Assembly: GCA_945874455.1 (NCBI GenBank) | Contig: CAMCHO010000014.1 | Span: 1 to 46,595 of the forward strand | Length of the DNA: 46,595 nucleotides | Direction: 5' to 3' | Source of the DNA: Opitutus sp. GAS368 | GTDB lineage: Bacteria; Verrucomicrobiota; Verrucomicrobiia; Opitutales; Opitutaceae | Part shown: piece after piece, positions 9,246 through 17,242 of the stretch | How positions within the stretch are numbered: position 1 is the stretch's first letter | How the letters are laid out: the number at the start of each line of letters is the position of its first letter | Program-made: the position numbers and the translations under genes | The notes under the pieces: generated by a model | What the model saw: only the letters and a program-made list of their open reading frames with translations | The model's database searches: none | Told to the model about the DNA's origin: nothing

Positions 9246-9302
9246 TTTCAAAACGCACCCCTATTTCGCGGGAATGTCGACGGGCGCGCATCCGTTTTGA
9301 AA
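9246..9302. promoter_or_regulatory. Long-range inverted repeat upstream of the FtsB-like gene
   Basis: TTTCAAAACG (9246-9255) and CGTTTTGAAA (9293-9302) are an exact 10-bp inverted repeat spaced 37 bases apart. The left arm is also inside a smaller hairpin, GGTGC (9236-9240) with GCACC (9255-9259), so two alternative folds are possible. It ends 32 bases before the ATG at 9335. It may be a leader structure or a pair of operator half-sites. Confidence 0.4.
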
Positions 9303-9334
9303 TCTCCTTTACTCGCGGTCGGTCGCTACCGTTG

Positions 9335-9631
9335 ATGGCGCAGCAACTCGTGAATCCGCGTCAAACCATAGCCAGCCTGTATATCGTCCTGTTTGTGGGG
9401 ATTGGCGTGGGTGCGACGGTGTTGTTCGCCGACGCGTGGGGAGAATACAAACAGTTGAAAGTGGTGGAGGCGGTTAGTCGGCAACGGCTCGCAATCGAGA
9501 TTGCGCGGCTCAAGGAGCAGGAAAAAATCCTCGAACGCCTGCGCACCGATCCCGAATTTGTCGAAAAAACCCTCCGGGCGCGATGGGGCTTCGTGAAAGC
9601 GGGTGAAGTCATTTATCGGTTTCCCGAATAG
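9335..9631 (+). CDS. FtsB/DivIC-like septum formation protein
   Basis: A 98-residue single-pass membrane protein of the FtsB/FtsL/DivIC type, which forms a coiled-coil bridge in the divisome with FtsQ/DivIB. A hydrophobic segment lies at about residues 11-32, followed by an Arg/Lys/Glu-rich coiled coil at about 36-70 (RLAIEIARLKEQEKILERL). The closing motif is DPEFVEKTLRARWGFVKAGEVIYRF, matching the family's A-R-x-x-x-G-x-V-x-x-G-E-x-x-Y-x-F. The ATG at 9335 was chosen because the preceding in-frame stretch from 9203 is Arg-rich and overlaps the inverted repeat. The UDP-sugar pyrophosphorylase gene starts 21 bases later. The symbol is left blank because FtsB and DivIC cannot be separated from sequence alone. 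Confidence 0.8.
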   Translation: MAQQLVNPRQTIASLYIVLFVGIGVGATVLFADAWGEYKQLKVVEAVSRQRLAIEIARLKEQEKILERLRTDPEFVEKTLRARWGFVKAGEVIYRFPE

Positions 9632-9652
9632 ACAGAAGACACCCGCTGCGGC

Positions 9653-11080
9653 ATGGCCCAACATCCCACCATCGAACGTTTTGAGCGCGCCGGTCAGGCG
9701 CACGTCTTCGCCTTTTTTGACCGGCTCTCGCCGGTTGAACAAGCCCAGCTCCTCGCGGATGCGGCGGAGGTGGACCTCGTCGAGGTGCGCCGACTCTACC
9801 GTTCGCTGGTTGCGCAGAGCGAGGGGCCGGTGGGCGTCAGTGTGGCGGGCCTAGCTCCCGCGCCCTATGAAAAGCGACCAGAGCACGGCGGCGATGCGGC
9901 GGCGTGGGCTCAGGCAAAAGCTGCGGGGGAGCGCGCGTTGCGCGGCGGGCGGGTCGCGGCGTTTACGGTAGCGGGAGGGCAAGGGACACGTCTCGGCTAC
10001 GACGGACCGAAGGGGACCTTTCCGGTTACCCCGCTCAGAAGGAAGCCGCTCTTCCAAGTGTTCGCGGAAAAAATTCGCGCGGCGGGCCTGCGTTACGGGC
10101 GACCGCTGCACTGGTTTATTATGACGAGTCACGCGAACCATGCGGCGACCGCGGCATTCTTCACGGACAACGCGTACTGGGGTCTCGATCCTGCGCGCGT
10201 GCATTTTTTCCGCCAAGGCCGGATGCCGGCGGTGAGTCTGGACGGAAAAATTATGCTCGAGACCAAGGGTTCGCTCGCTCTCTCGCCAGACGGTCACGGC
10301 GGTTCGTTGCGGGCCCTCGAACGCAGCGGGGCGCTTGATCTCATGAAGCGGGAAGGGATCGACACCCTCAGTTATTTTCAGGTCGATAATCCCCTCGTGC
10401 GGTGCATCGACCCGGCCTTGATCGGTTGGCACCTGCTCCGTGATTCGGAGATGACAAGCAAGATGGTGCCGAAAGCCTACGCCGAGGAAAAGGTCGGGCA
10501 TTTTTGTTCACAGAGCGGAAAAACGGTGGTCGTGGAGTATTCGGATTTGCCCATGGCGATGCAGCGCGAGACGGCCGCGAACGGCGAGCTCCGCTACATT
10601 GCGGGGAGCATTGCGATCCACGTGCTCGACCGGGAATTTGTGCGGCGGATGGCGGCGGGCGGGGCTGGCGCGACGCTGCCCTTTCACCGTGCCGACAAGA
10701 AGATTCCGACCATCGATGCCGCTGGTGCGGCGGTGAAGCCGGAGAAGGCGAATGGCGTGAAGTTTGAGATGTTTGTGTTCGACGCGCTGCCGTTTGCGAA
10801 AAATGCGGTGGTGATCGAGACGCTGCGCGCGGACGATTTTTCTCCCGTTAAAAACGGCGAGGGGCTCGATTCCCCGCAGACGTGCAGAGATGATCAGCTC
10901 CGACAATTTTCGCGTTGGTTGACAGCCAACGGGGCCACCGTCGCGACGGACGCCTCTGGCTGCCCCACTATCGCCCTCGAAGTCTCTCCCCTGTTTGGCT
11001 ACGATGAAGACTCGTTTGCCGATGCTTGGGGAAAACTTTCCACCAAGCCCGCCGTCGTTGACGGCCTCTACCTCGCCTGA
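9653..11080 (+). CDS. UDP-N-acetylglucosamine/UDP-sugar pyrophosphorylase (UDPGP type 1)
   Basis: A 475-residue nucleotidyltransferase of the eukaryote-like UDPGP family (UAP1/AGX type), making UDP-GlcNAc or UDP-hexose from UTP and the sugar 1-phosphate. The nucleotide-binding signature VAGGQGTRLGYDGPKGTFPV lies at about 107-125. WFIMTSHANHAATAAFF, FFRQGRMPAVSLDGKI, SPDGHGGSL and FQVDNPLVRCIDP (metal-binding Asp) follow, all in the order found in UAP1. KPEKANGVKFEMFVFDAL also fits UAP1. GlmU is the more common bacterial route, so this may replace its uridyltransferase half or use another sugar. The next gene is a phosphosugar mutase, an obvious upstream partner. Confidence 0.88.
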   Translation: MAQHPTIERFERAGQAHVFAFFDRLSPVEQAQLLADAAEVDLVEVRRLYRSLVAQSEGPVGVSVAGLAPAPYEKRPEHGGDAAAWAQAKAAGERALRGGRVAAFTVAGGQGTRLGYDGPKGTFPVTPLRRKPLFQVFAEKIRAAGLRYGRPLHWFIMTSHANHAATAAFFTDNAYWGLDPARVHFFRQGRMPAVSLDGKIMLETKGSLALSPDGHGGSLRALERSGALDLMKREGIDTLSYFQVDNPLVRCIDPALIGWHLLRDSEMTSKMVPKAYAEEKVGHFCSQSGKTVVVEYSDLPMAMQRETAANGELRYIAGSIAIHVLDREFVRRMAAGGAGATLPFHRADKKIPTIDAAGAAVKPEKANGVKFEMFVFDALPFAKNAVVIETLRADDFSPVKNGEGLDSPQTCRDDQLRQFSRWLTANGATVATDASGCPTIALEVSPLFGYDEDSFADAWGKLSTKPAVVDGLYLA

Positions 11081-11096
11081 GTTTTTTTCATCTCCC

Positions 11097-13046
11097 ATGA
11101 CGACCCTTGATCGAATTAACACCGCAGTGAAATCGGGCCCGCTGATGCCCGCTGCTGCGGAGAACCTCACGACCTTTCTCTCGGCGAAGCTCCCCGCGTG
11201 GGCGCTGGCGAGTATCGACGAACTCACGACGAAAGGGACGTGGAGCGAACTCAACGACCGGTTCTACCGCTACCTGGAGTTCGGCACGGGAGGGATGCGC
11301 GGCCGTACGATCGGAGTCATGCCGGCGGCGGCGGAAACCGGCGTCCCGAGTGCGACCGGTGCACCGGAACATGCCGCCATCGGCAGCAACATGCTCAACG
11401 ATTTCACCCTCATCCGGGCGGTGGTGGGGCTCTACCGTTACACGCGGAAGTATCAGGATTCCCGCGGAAATTCCGCGCGGGCGAAACTCGTGATAGCACA
11501 CGACGTGCGCCATTTTTCCCGGCACTTCTGCGAACTGGCCGCATCGACTTGGGCGCGACTGGGTGGCGAGGCCTTTATTTTCGACGGCCCCCGGCCGACG
11601 CCGCAGCTGAGTTTTGCGGTGCGCGCGCTGAAAGCCCAGGCCGGCATCGTGATCACCGCGAGCCACAATCCGCCGCATGACAATGGATTCAAAGCGTATT
11701 TCGATGACGGAGGACAAGTGGTGCCGCCGCACGACACAGGCATCGTGAGCGAGGTCAATGCGGTGCCGTTGGTCGAGTTGAGTTCCTTTTTGGAGAAGAA
11801 TCTCGTCGGCGTGACGACCTTGGGTCGGGACGCCGATGACGCGTATCTCGCGGTCGCGGCGGCGGCGGCGATTGATCCGAGCGTCTTTCGCTCGACCAAG
11901 CTCTCGGTGATTTTCACGAACATCCATGGCACCGGTGCCATCCACGCGGTGCCGCTCCTCATCCATGCGGGTTGCGACGTGACGCCCGTGCTGGAGCAGT
12001 TTGAGTTTGATGCGCAGTTTCCGACGGTAAAATCGCCCAATCCCGAGAACGCCGAGGCGCTGGCGCTCGCCGTGACTTTAGCGGATCGGCGGGGGGCCGA
12101 CCTCGTGGTCGCGACGGATCCCGATGCGGACCGCATGGGTGTCGCCGTGAGAAATCGCGCCGGGGCCATGGAACTGCTCACCGGGAACCAAATCGGTGCG
12201 CTGCTGACGGAATATCGGCTTACCAAATACAAAGCGCTTGGTTGGATTCCGCGTGAAGGCAGCCAACGTGTCGCGATCGTCACTACGTTTGTAACGACCC
12301 AACTGCAGGACGTCATTGGTCGGTCCCATGGGGTGAAGGTCGTCAAGACGTTGACGGGATTTAAGTGGATTGCCGCCAAGATCCGGCTTTATGAAGAGCA
12401 GCTCCGGACTGCGATGGGGCCGGGCTTTGACTACGACGGCACGCCGTTTGCGGAGCGGGCGAAACTGCTCCAGCAGCACAGCACATTTTACGCGTTTGGG
12501 GCTGAGGAGAGCTATGGCTATCTGCCGAACGACTCCCTGCGGGACAAGGATGGGAATTCCGCATGTCTGATGTTCGCCGAGGTCTGCGCGTGGGTGAAAT
12601 CGCGCGGGCTGACCGTGCCGGAATATCTCGATGAAGTTTTCCTAAAATACGGTTTCTACCTCGAGAGCGTGATCAACATCTACTACGAAGGCGCGAGTGG
12701 AAATGCGAAGATCAAGCGGATCATCGACAGTTATCGCGCGAATCCGCCCTCGTCGTTTGGCGACCTGTCGGTGACGCAATTTCAGGATTTCGGGCGTGAA
12801 AAAATCATCGATGCCGACGGTGAGACGATCCCGGCGCAGGACCTTTATGTGGTCACGCTGTCGAACGGTTATTCGTTTGCGGCGCGGGGAAGCGGCACCG
12901 AGCCGAAGATGAAGTTCTATCTCTTCGCCAACGAGACGGTGGCGCATGCGGACGAACTGCCGGCGGTGAAAGCGCGCGTGGGGACAGCGCTGGCTGGGCT
13001 GAACCAGCTCATCTCGGCGGACGCCCAGCGGCGCGCCGAAGGGTGA
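11097..13046 (+). CDS. Phosphoglucomutase/phosphomannomutase family protein
   Basis: Alpha-D-phosphohexomutase, 649 residues, interconverting hexose 6- and 1-phosphates. The phosphoserine loop is ITASHNPPHDNGFKAYF with Ser189. The metal loop is DPDADRMGVAV (D341, D343, D345). The sugar-binding loop is GAEESYGYLP, and the phosphate-binding loop RGSGTEPKMKFYL is near the C-terminus. FGTGGMRGRTIG near residue 62 is the usual N-terminal signature. The protein is about 50-80 residues longer than typical PGM2-like mutases, with extra sequence at residues 76-100. The ATG at 11097 is 16 bases after the stop of the pyrophosphorylase gene. The pair probably produces a UDP-sugar. The exact substrate cannot be read from sequence. 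Confidence 0.92.
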   Translation: MTTLDRINTAVKSGPLMPAAAENLTTFLSAKLPAWALASIDELTTKGTWSELNDRFYRYLEFGTGGMRGRTIGVMPAAAETGVPSATGAPEHAAIGSNMLNDFTLIRAVVGLYRYTRKYQDSRGNSARAKLVIAHDVRHFSRHFCELAASTWARLGGEAFIFDGPRPTPQLSFAVRALKAQAGIVITASHNPPHDNGFKAYFDDGGQVVPPHDTGIVSEVNAVPLVELSSFLEKNLVGVTTLGRDADDAYLAVAAAAAIDPSVFRSTKLSVIFTNIHGTGAIHAVPLLIHAGCDVTPVLEQFEFDAQFPTVKSPNPENAEALALAVTLADRRGADLVVATDPDADRMGVAVRNRAGAMELLTGNQIGALLTEYRLTKYKALGWIPREGSQRVAIVTTFVTTQLQDVIGRSHGVKVVKTLTGFKWIAAKIRLYEEQLRTAMGPGFDYDGTPFAERAKLLQQHSTFYAFGAEESYGYLPNDSLRDKDGNSACLMFAEVCAWVKSRGLTVPEYLDEVFLKYGFYLESVINIYYEGASGNAKIKRIIDSYRANPPSSFGDLSVTQFQDFGREKIIDADGETIPAQDLYVVTLSNGYSFAARGSGTEPKMKFYLFANETVAHADELPAVKARVGTALAGLNQLISADAQRRAEG

Positions 13047-13126
13047 GCGGGACGTTGGGCCGTGCTCGGAGGGTCTTCCGGTCAGTTCTTTCCGCGCCAC
13101 GCGCTTTCGGTGCGTCGTGCAGGGTG

Positions 13127-14263
13127 CTACTTCGAGGTTGGCGTCGAGCCGGTGATTTCGGCGAGGAGGCGGAAGAAACCGGCTTTGCGAGGGGAGCTGA
13201 TGCCCCAGTTGGCGGGGATACTCTGGTAGCCTTCGTCGAAGCCCTCGCCCTTCATGCGGAAATCAAAGTAGCCCCAGCCGCAGTATTCGCCGAGGGCGGC
13301 GGTGAAATTGTTCACGGGCACCTCGAAGTTGAAGTGGTCGTCTTCGTTGAAGAAAATCGGCTTGGTCGTGTAGCCGGCGACTTTGCGGGTGAGCTGCACC
13401 ATCTCGGCAATGCGTTTGGGATCGTTGACGCCGTTGCCGTGGAGGAGGAGGTAGTCCGAAGAGCGCACGACGTTTTCCTTCGGGACGGTGTTGCCGCCGT
13501 AAGAAGTGCTGACGAGGAGACGGCGGCCATCGGGGGATTTCATCGCCTTCACGCGCTCGATGAGTTCATGCACACGATCGGGCCGAAGGATGGCGTGATC
13601 GTAGCGGACGTTGCACTCGTTGTTTACCTCGATGAGCACATTGCGCCAGCCGTTTTCGAGGACCCAGCGGGTTGCGCCATCGACGGCACGGATGACAGCG
13701 GCTTCGTCGGTGAGGCGTTCGTCTTGGCCGAAATAGAAATAGCCGAGGACGACGACCATGCCGAGGTCGTCGGCGAAATCGATGACGCGCTTCATGCGCG
13801 CGGCGTAGTCGGGGAGGAGCGTGCCGTCGGCGCGGTAGGCGTTGTTAATCCAGGGCTGTTTCGAGGAGTAGCCTTCGGGGGAGCCGCCTTGGAAGTTGAT
13901 GCCGAAAGAGAGGAGGCCATGCGCGCGCCAGACGGGCATGGCGGCGAGGAACTCGCGGACGTTGCGCTCGGCGTCCCACTTGCCGGTGTCGGGGTACGTC
14001 CAGCGGGAAACGGTCTCGGGGTTGAGGTCGTCGAAGACGCCCTGGACCATCCGGGAGTTCATCATGAGGCCCTCGATTTTTTTCCCCTTCCAAGTCCGGC
14101 CCGCGTAGGTCGGCATCCCGTTGATAAAGAATTTATCGCCCTCGATGGTGACCGTCGTTTTCGCGGAGGGCGGAGTGGCTGCGGCTGCGAGGGTGAGCGG
14201 GCTCGCGAGAAGCGAACTGAGGAGGATGAGAAGAGCGAGTGGGCGTGGACGGAGGGCATTCAT
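13127..14263 (-). CDS. Secreted glycoside-hydrolase-like TIM-barrel protein
   Basis: A 378-residue exported protein with a signal peptide at residues 1-28 (a leucine-rich core ending LTLAAAA). The rest resembles clan GH-A (GH5-like) barrels: an N-terminal strand with FFINGMPTYAGRTWKG, VLIEVNNECN with a candidate acid/base Glu216 after Asn-Asn, and KPIFFNEDDHF with candidate nucleophile Glu307. The spacing and the two Asn residues before the first Glu support a glycosidase fold. Substrate is unknown. It sits 28 bases downstream of the DUF1537 kinase on the same strand. Similar proteins in planctomycetes and verrucomicrobia are often left as hypothetical. Confidence 0.7.
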   Translation of the reverse strand: MNALRPRPLALLILLSSLLASPLTLAAAATPPSAKTTVTIEGDKFFINGMPTYAGRTWKGKKIEGLMMNSRMVQGVFDDLNPETVSRWTYPDTGKWDAERNVREFLAAMPVWRAHGLLSFGINFQGGSPEGYSSKQPWINNAYRADGTLLPDYAARMKRVIDFADDLGMVVVLGYFYFGQDERLTDEAAVIRAVDGATRWVLENGWRNVLIEVNNECNVRYDHAILRPDRVHELIERVKAMKSPDGRRLLVSTSYGGNTVPKENVVRSSDYLLLHGNGVNDPKRIAEMVQLTRKVAGYTTKPIFFNEDDHFNFEVPVNNFTAALGEYCGWGYFDFRMKGEGFDEGYQSIPANWGISSPRKAGFFRLLAEITGSTPTSK

Positions 14264-14291
14264 AGGAGGGGTGATTTTATAAGATCATACT

Positions 14292-15701
14292 TTAGGAGCG
14301 ATGGAGACGAGCGATGAGCTCGGCGAGGGCGGTATCCGACCCGACATTACCAGGAAAGACGACGTAACCGAGGCCGGGGAATTTTGATTCGGGGCCGAGT
14401 TGCCAAACGGGGACGCCGGGCAGGGCTTGACCAAGGACGAGGGCGCGGCGGACGCCGAGGCCGAGCGTGGCCGTATCGCTGGAGGTGATGCCGCCTTTGG
14501 CGATCAGGTAGCGCGGTGCGATGGTGAGATTCCGGATGAGCAAGACCAAGGCTTCGGATACCCGGCGGCCGATGGCGAGGCTGGCGGCGGCGTCGGAAGA
14601 GGTGATGAGTTGCCGGCTGGTGTAGACGACGGTGTCGCGACCGGCGGCGAGGGCGGCGTTGGTTTGTGCGAGGGCGGCGGCGAGGGTGGGCGGGCGGCGG
14701 GTGTCATCGAGGAGCGCGGCCACGTCGAGTTCGATGGGCGTGACGGCGGACGTGGCGAGCAGCGCGGCGAGTTGGGCGCTGGTTTTGGGGACGTAGGAGC
14801 CGACGAGGGTGAGGCCGCCGTGGCTGGTGGGTGTGCTGTAGGCGGCGGGTGGGAGCAGGGCGTGTTGCGGGGATTGACCGATGCGGGCGGCGATAAATCC
14901 GGCGGCGGTGCGGTAGAGGAAACGCGAGCCGGTGGCCTCGGCGGCGAGCGTGGCGGCAGCGAAGACCTCAATGTCGCGGGGGGCAGCGGCGTTGACGATG
15001 CAGACGGAACCGCGCGGGAGGGCGCGGAGTTTTTCGGCGACGGCTTGCGGGCCGGCGGAACGCAGGAGATCGATGGAGAGGGTCGCGACGTCGTCGGCGC
15101 GGGTGCGACCGGCGGTTTTTTCTTCGACCCACGACGGGAGGTGGGAGTGTCGATAACCAAAGGCGGCGTCGCGGGCGAACGGCGTGTCGGCGGCGGGCAC
15201 GAGCCGATCACCCTCGGCGACGTAGTGGGTATCGTTGAGCGTGTAGCGACCGCCGGCTTCGAAGTAGGGGGTGAGCAACGTGGCGTCGAAGGGCCCGAGG
15301 ACGGAGGACAAGGTGTCGGTTTCGAGCGGATAATAGCCGCGCAGCGTGGAGTCGCTACGGCTGGCGATCACGAAGGGGCGGCCGGTGGCGCGCGAGGCGG
15401 AGCGAAGACGGGTGGCGAGTTCGAGGTGAAGCGCGTGGGAGGCCTCGGCGGTGAGGCTCCGGGAATTGGTGAGGACGTAGAAACACGCCGGTGCGGCGGC
15501 GAGTTCGGCGGTGAGCGTCGCGACATCCCACGTGGTGACGACGGCGATGGCGCGCACGGTCTGGGTGCCGGTGGGATCGTCGTCGAGGACGACGAGGGTT
15601 TGGCCCGACGCAGACGCGGCGACGGCGTTGGCGGGGAGAACGTCGTGCGGCCACGGAGGAAGGAGGGCGGCGAAGGCGGCGGATTTGGAGAGCGCGGGCA
15701 A
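14292..15701 (-). CDS. Four-carbon acid sugar kinase family protein (DUF1537)
   Basis: A 469-residue kinase of the DUF1537 family (OtnK/DtnK type), which phosphorylates C4 sugar acids such as erythronate, threonate or related ketoacids. The N-terminal substrate domain contains LDDDPTGTQTV (about 39-49) and VLTNSRSL. The C-terminal nucleotide domain carries AKGGITSSDTATLGLGV and GNVGSD, the characteristic glycine loops. Length is normal. The predicted start at 15701 is TTG; there is no in-frame ATG nearby, so the exact start is uncertain. The neighbours (an isopropylmalate-dehydrogenase-like relic, DUF1080, a VOC relic, a glycosidase-like protein) suggest a former sugar-acid catabolic cluster. 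Confidence 0.85.
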   Translation of the reverse strand: MPALSKSAAFAALLPPWPHDVLPANAVAASASGQTLVVLDDDPTGTQTVRAIAVVTTWDVATLTAELAAAPACFYVLTNSRSLTAEASHALHLELATRLRSASRATGRPFVIASRSDSTLRGYYPLETDTLSSVLGPFDATLLTPYFEAGGRYTLNDTHYVAEGDRLVPAADTPFARDAAFGYRHSHLPSWVEEKTAGRTRADDVATLSIDLLRSAGPQAVAEKLRALPRGSVCIVNAAAPRDIEVFAAATLAAEATGSRFLYRTAAGFIAARIGQSPQHALLPPAAYSTPTSHGGLTLVGSYVPKTSAQLAALLATSAVTPIELDVAALLDDTRRPPTLAAALAQTNAALAAGRDTVVYTSRQLITSSDAAASLAIGRRVSEALVLLIRNLTIAPRYLIAKGGITSSDTATLGLGVRRALVLGQALPGVPVWQLGPESKFPGLGYVVFPGNVGSDTALAELIARLHRS

Positions 15702-15809
15702 GGGAGTGAGTTGGGGTTGACTCAGAAATCGTGAACTCAGGTAGCGGGCATTGGGAATTTTAGATCCGTCGCGAAAGGAGCGGTTCAGCGGGACGGAATT
15801 TCTCAGTGT

Positions 15810-15948
15810 TTAGATCCCCGACTTCACGAGCCACGCTGGGAGCGGATGATCGGGCGTGAGGGGCTCGACGAGTGGGCGGTGAGTTTTTGAGCGCGTCCTC
15901 GGTGGAGGGAACCGCGATGGCGAAGTGATCGAGGCCTTGGTGGTGCAT
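15810..15948 (-). pseudogene. Relic of a VOC/glyoxalase (methylmalonyl-CoA-epimerase-like) gene
   Basis: From an ATG at 15948 the minus strand reads MHHQGLDHFAIAVPSTEDAL, a typical first strand and helix of a vicinal-oxygen-chelate domain with the metal His after Asp. One base out of frame, it continues LVEPLTPDHPLPAWLVKSG and stops at 15810-15812. That second piece matches the epimerase segment E-L-x-x-P-x-x-x-D-S-P-x-x-x-F-L-x-K-x-G. About 40 residues that normally separate the two pieces are missing and the C-terminal half of the domain is gone. This is a decayed gene with an internal deletion, lying between the kinase and DUF1080 genes. Confidence 0.75.
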
Positions 15949-16039
15949 GGGAGAAAGCGATCGATGGACGAAAGGCGGCCGCACGAGTGCCGCCGGTTGG
16001 TTGGGGCTTGGGCGGGGTTGGGAAGCCGCCGTTCTGGGA

Positions 16040-16789
16040 TTACGGTTTGGGGAGGACGGTCTGGGTGGGATCGGCGGGGAGCGCGGGGAGATCCATCGGC
16101 TGGGCGTAACGAGCGAGGTCGGTGGTGAGGATGCGAACATTTTTCCAGCGGATGAGATTTTTTTCCTGCGCGACGTCGCCCGTGGCGGGGAACGAGTGGA
16201 TTTTGAAGGCGATGGGACCGCGCGTGTATTTGCCGTCGAGCAAGTGCGCGGTCGGGATGCCGTTGACCCAGATTTTAATGACGCGGCCAATGGCTTCGAT
16301 GCGGAAGCGGGCCCATTCGTTAAACGTGTAGGCGGTGCGGCCACGGTCGTTGGCGGCGAGGGTTTGGAGCCAGAGCCAGTTTTTGCCGTAGTCGTCGAAG
16401 ATGCCGCCGGTCCATTGGCGAGTGGGCGAAGGGTCCACTTTCATCTGATAGCCGTGGAGCCGCACGCTCGCAGTGCTGGGTGTGTCGATACAGCGGATGA
16501 GAACACCGGTGTTGAAGCCGCCGGTCTGGTAGCAATCGACCTCGAGGATGAAGTCGCCGAATTTTTCCTCGGTGCAGAAAAATGTATGCTCGGGCGTGCC
16601 GCGGACCATGTGGCCGACGAGTTCGCCCTTTTCGACCACGGCGGACGCCTTGGAGGCGGGGCCGACGATTTTCCAGCCGGTGAGATCGCGGCCGTTGAAG
16701 AGTTCACGCCACGGAGGCGTCGAGTCCGCGCTGAGAGCGGAGATGGCAGTGGCGAAGAAGAGGACGAGGCTGCGGGCGAGGGATATCAT
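16040..16789 (-). CDS. Secreted DUF1080 (3-keto-disaccharide hydrolase type) protein
   Basis: A 249-residue exported DUF1080 protein. The signal peptide (residues 1-20, ending SALSA) leads directly into the hallmark ELFNGRDLTGWKIVG at about 29-43. EKFGDFILEVDCYQTGGFNTGVLIRC is the central beta-sheet, and GGIFDDYGKNW plus FRIEAIGRVIKIWVNG are typical later strands. It is clearly different in sequence from the copy at 217-825. It lies between the VOC relic and the truncated dehydrogenase relic on the same strand, 15 bases after the latter's stop. The likely role is binding or cleaving modified glycosides outside the cytoplasm; the substrate is not inferable. Confidence 0.85.
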   Translation of the reverse strand: MISLARSLVLFFATAISALSADSTPPWRELFNGRDLTGWKIVGPASKASAVVEKGELVGHMVRGTPEHTFFCTEEKFGDFILEVDCYQTGGFNTGVLIRCIDTPSTASVRLHGYQMKVDPSPTRQWTGGIFDDYGKNWLWLQTLAANDRGRTAYTFNEWARFRIEAIGRVIKIWVNGIPTAHLLDGKYTRGPIAFKIHSFPATGDVAQEKNLIRWKNVRILTTDLARYAQPMDLPALPADPTQTVLPKP

Positions 16790-16804
16790 GGGAAATCAGG
16801 AACG

Positions 16805-17242
16805 CTAGGTGAGGGCTTGGCAAATGAGAGGGCCCATCTGGGTAGTCGAGGTCTGGCCGCCGGGGTCGGCGGTGCGATGATCCGGAACGGCGAGGACGCG
16901 CGTGACGGCGTCGTTGATGGCGCGGACGCCGTTGAAAAGATCGATTTGGTCGTGGAGATCGATCTGGGGTGTCATCTCGATGCCGCGGGGCCACCGGACG
17001 GACGGCAGGTCCATTGCGCCGAGCAGAATGGCGTCGGCCTCCCCGATGCGTTCGAGGGTGGCGGGCGGGAGCGGGTCGCTGCTGCGGAGAAATACGCCGC
17101 CGCCGCCGGAGTGTTCGACGCGGTCGAAGCGGATGTCCGTGAGCTGGGTTTCGACGGCGCGGAGGACTTTGACGCTCTCGGCCACAACTTCGGGTCCGAC
17201 ACCGTCGCCACCGAGGATCGCGATTTTGAAAGGCGTGATCAT
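16805..17242 (-). pseudogene. Internally deleted isocitrate/isopropylmalate dehydrogenase-like gene
   Basis: The 145-residue frame begins exactly like a full-length enzyme: FKIAILGGDGVGPEVVAESV, the N-terminal NAD-binding signature, then DAILLGAMDLPSVRWPRG and a DLFNGVRAI segment at about residue 107. It then jumps without a frame change into the extreme C-terminus of the family: AVTRVLA, followed by RTADPGGQTSTTQMGPLICQ. About 200 residues are missing, including the Arg cluster, the catalytic Lys/Tyr and the Asp metal ligands, so the product cannot be active. The ATG at 17242 is well placed. The deletion junction lies near 16905-16912. The parent could have been a tartrate/isopropylmalate-type dehydrogenase working with the DUF1537 kinase. 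Confidence 0.85.

Noticed and set aside
13043-14317. A 424-codon plus-strand frame opposite the glycosidase-like gene
   Set aside because: Shadow rich in Val, Gly and Asp; the minus-strand protein has a signal peptide and glycosidase-like Glu motifs.
14400-15734. A 444-codon plus-strand frame opposite the DUF1537 kinase
   Set aside because: Glycine-rich shadow of the kinase coding strand, with no recognisable domain.
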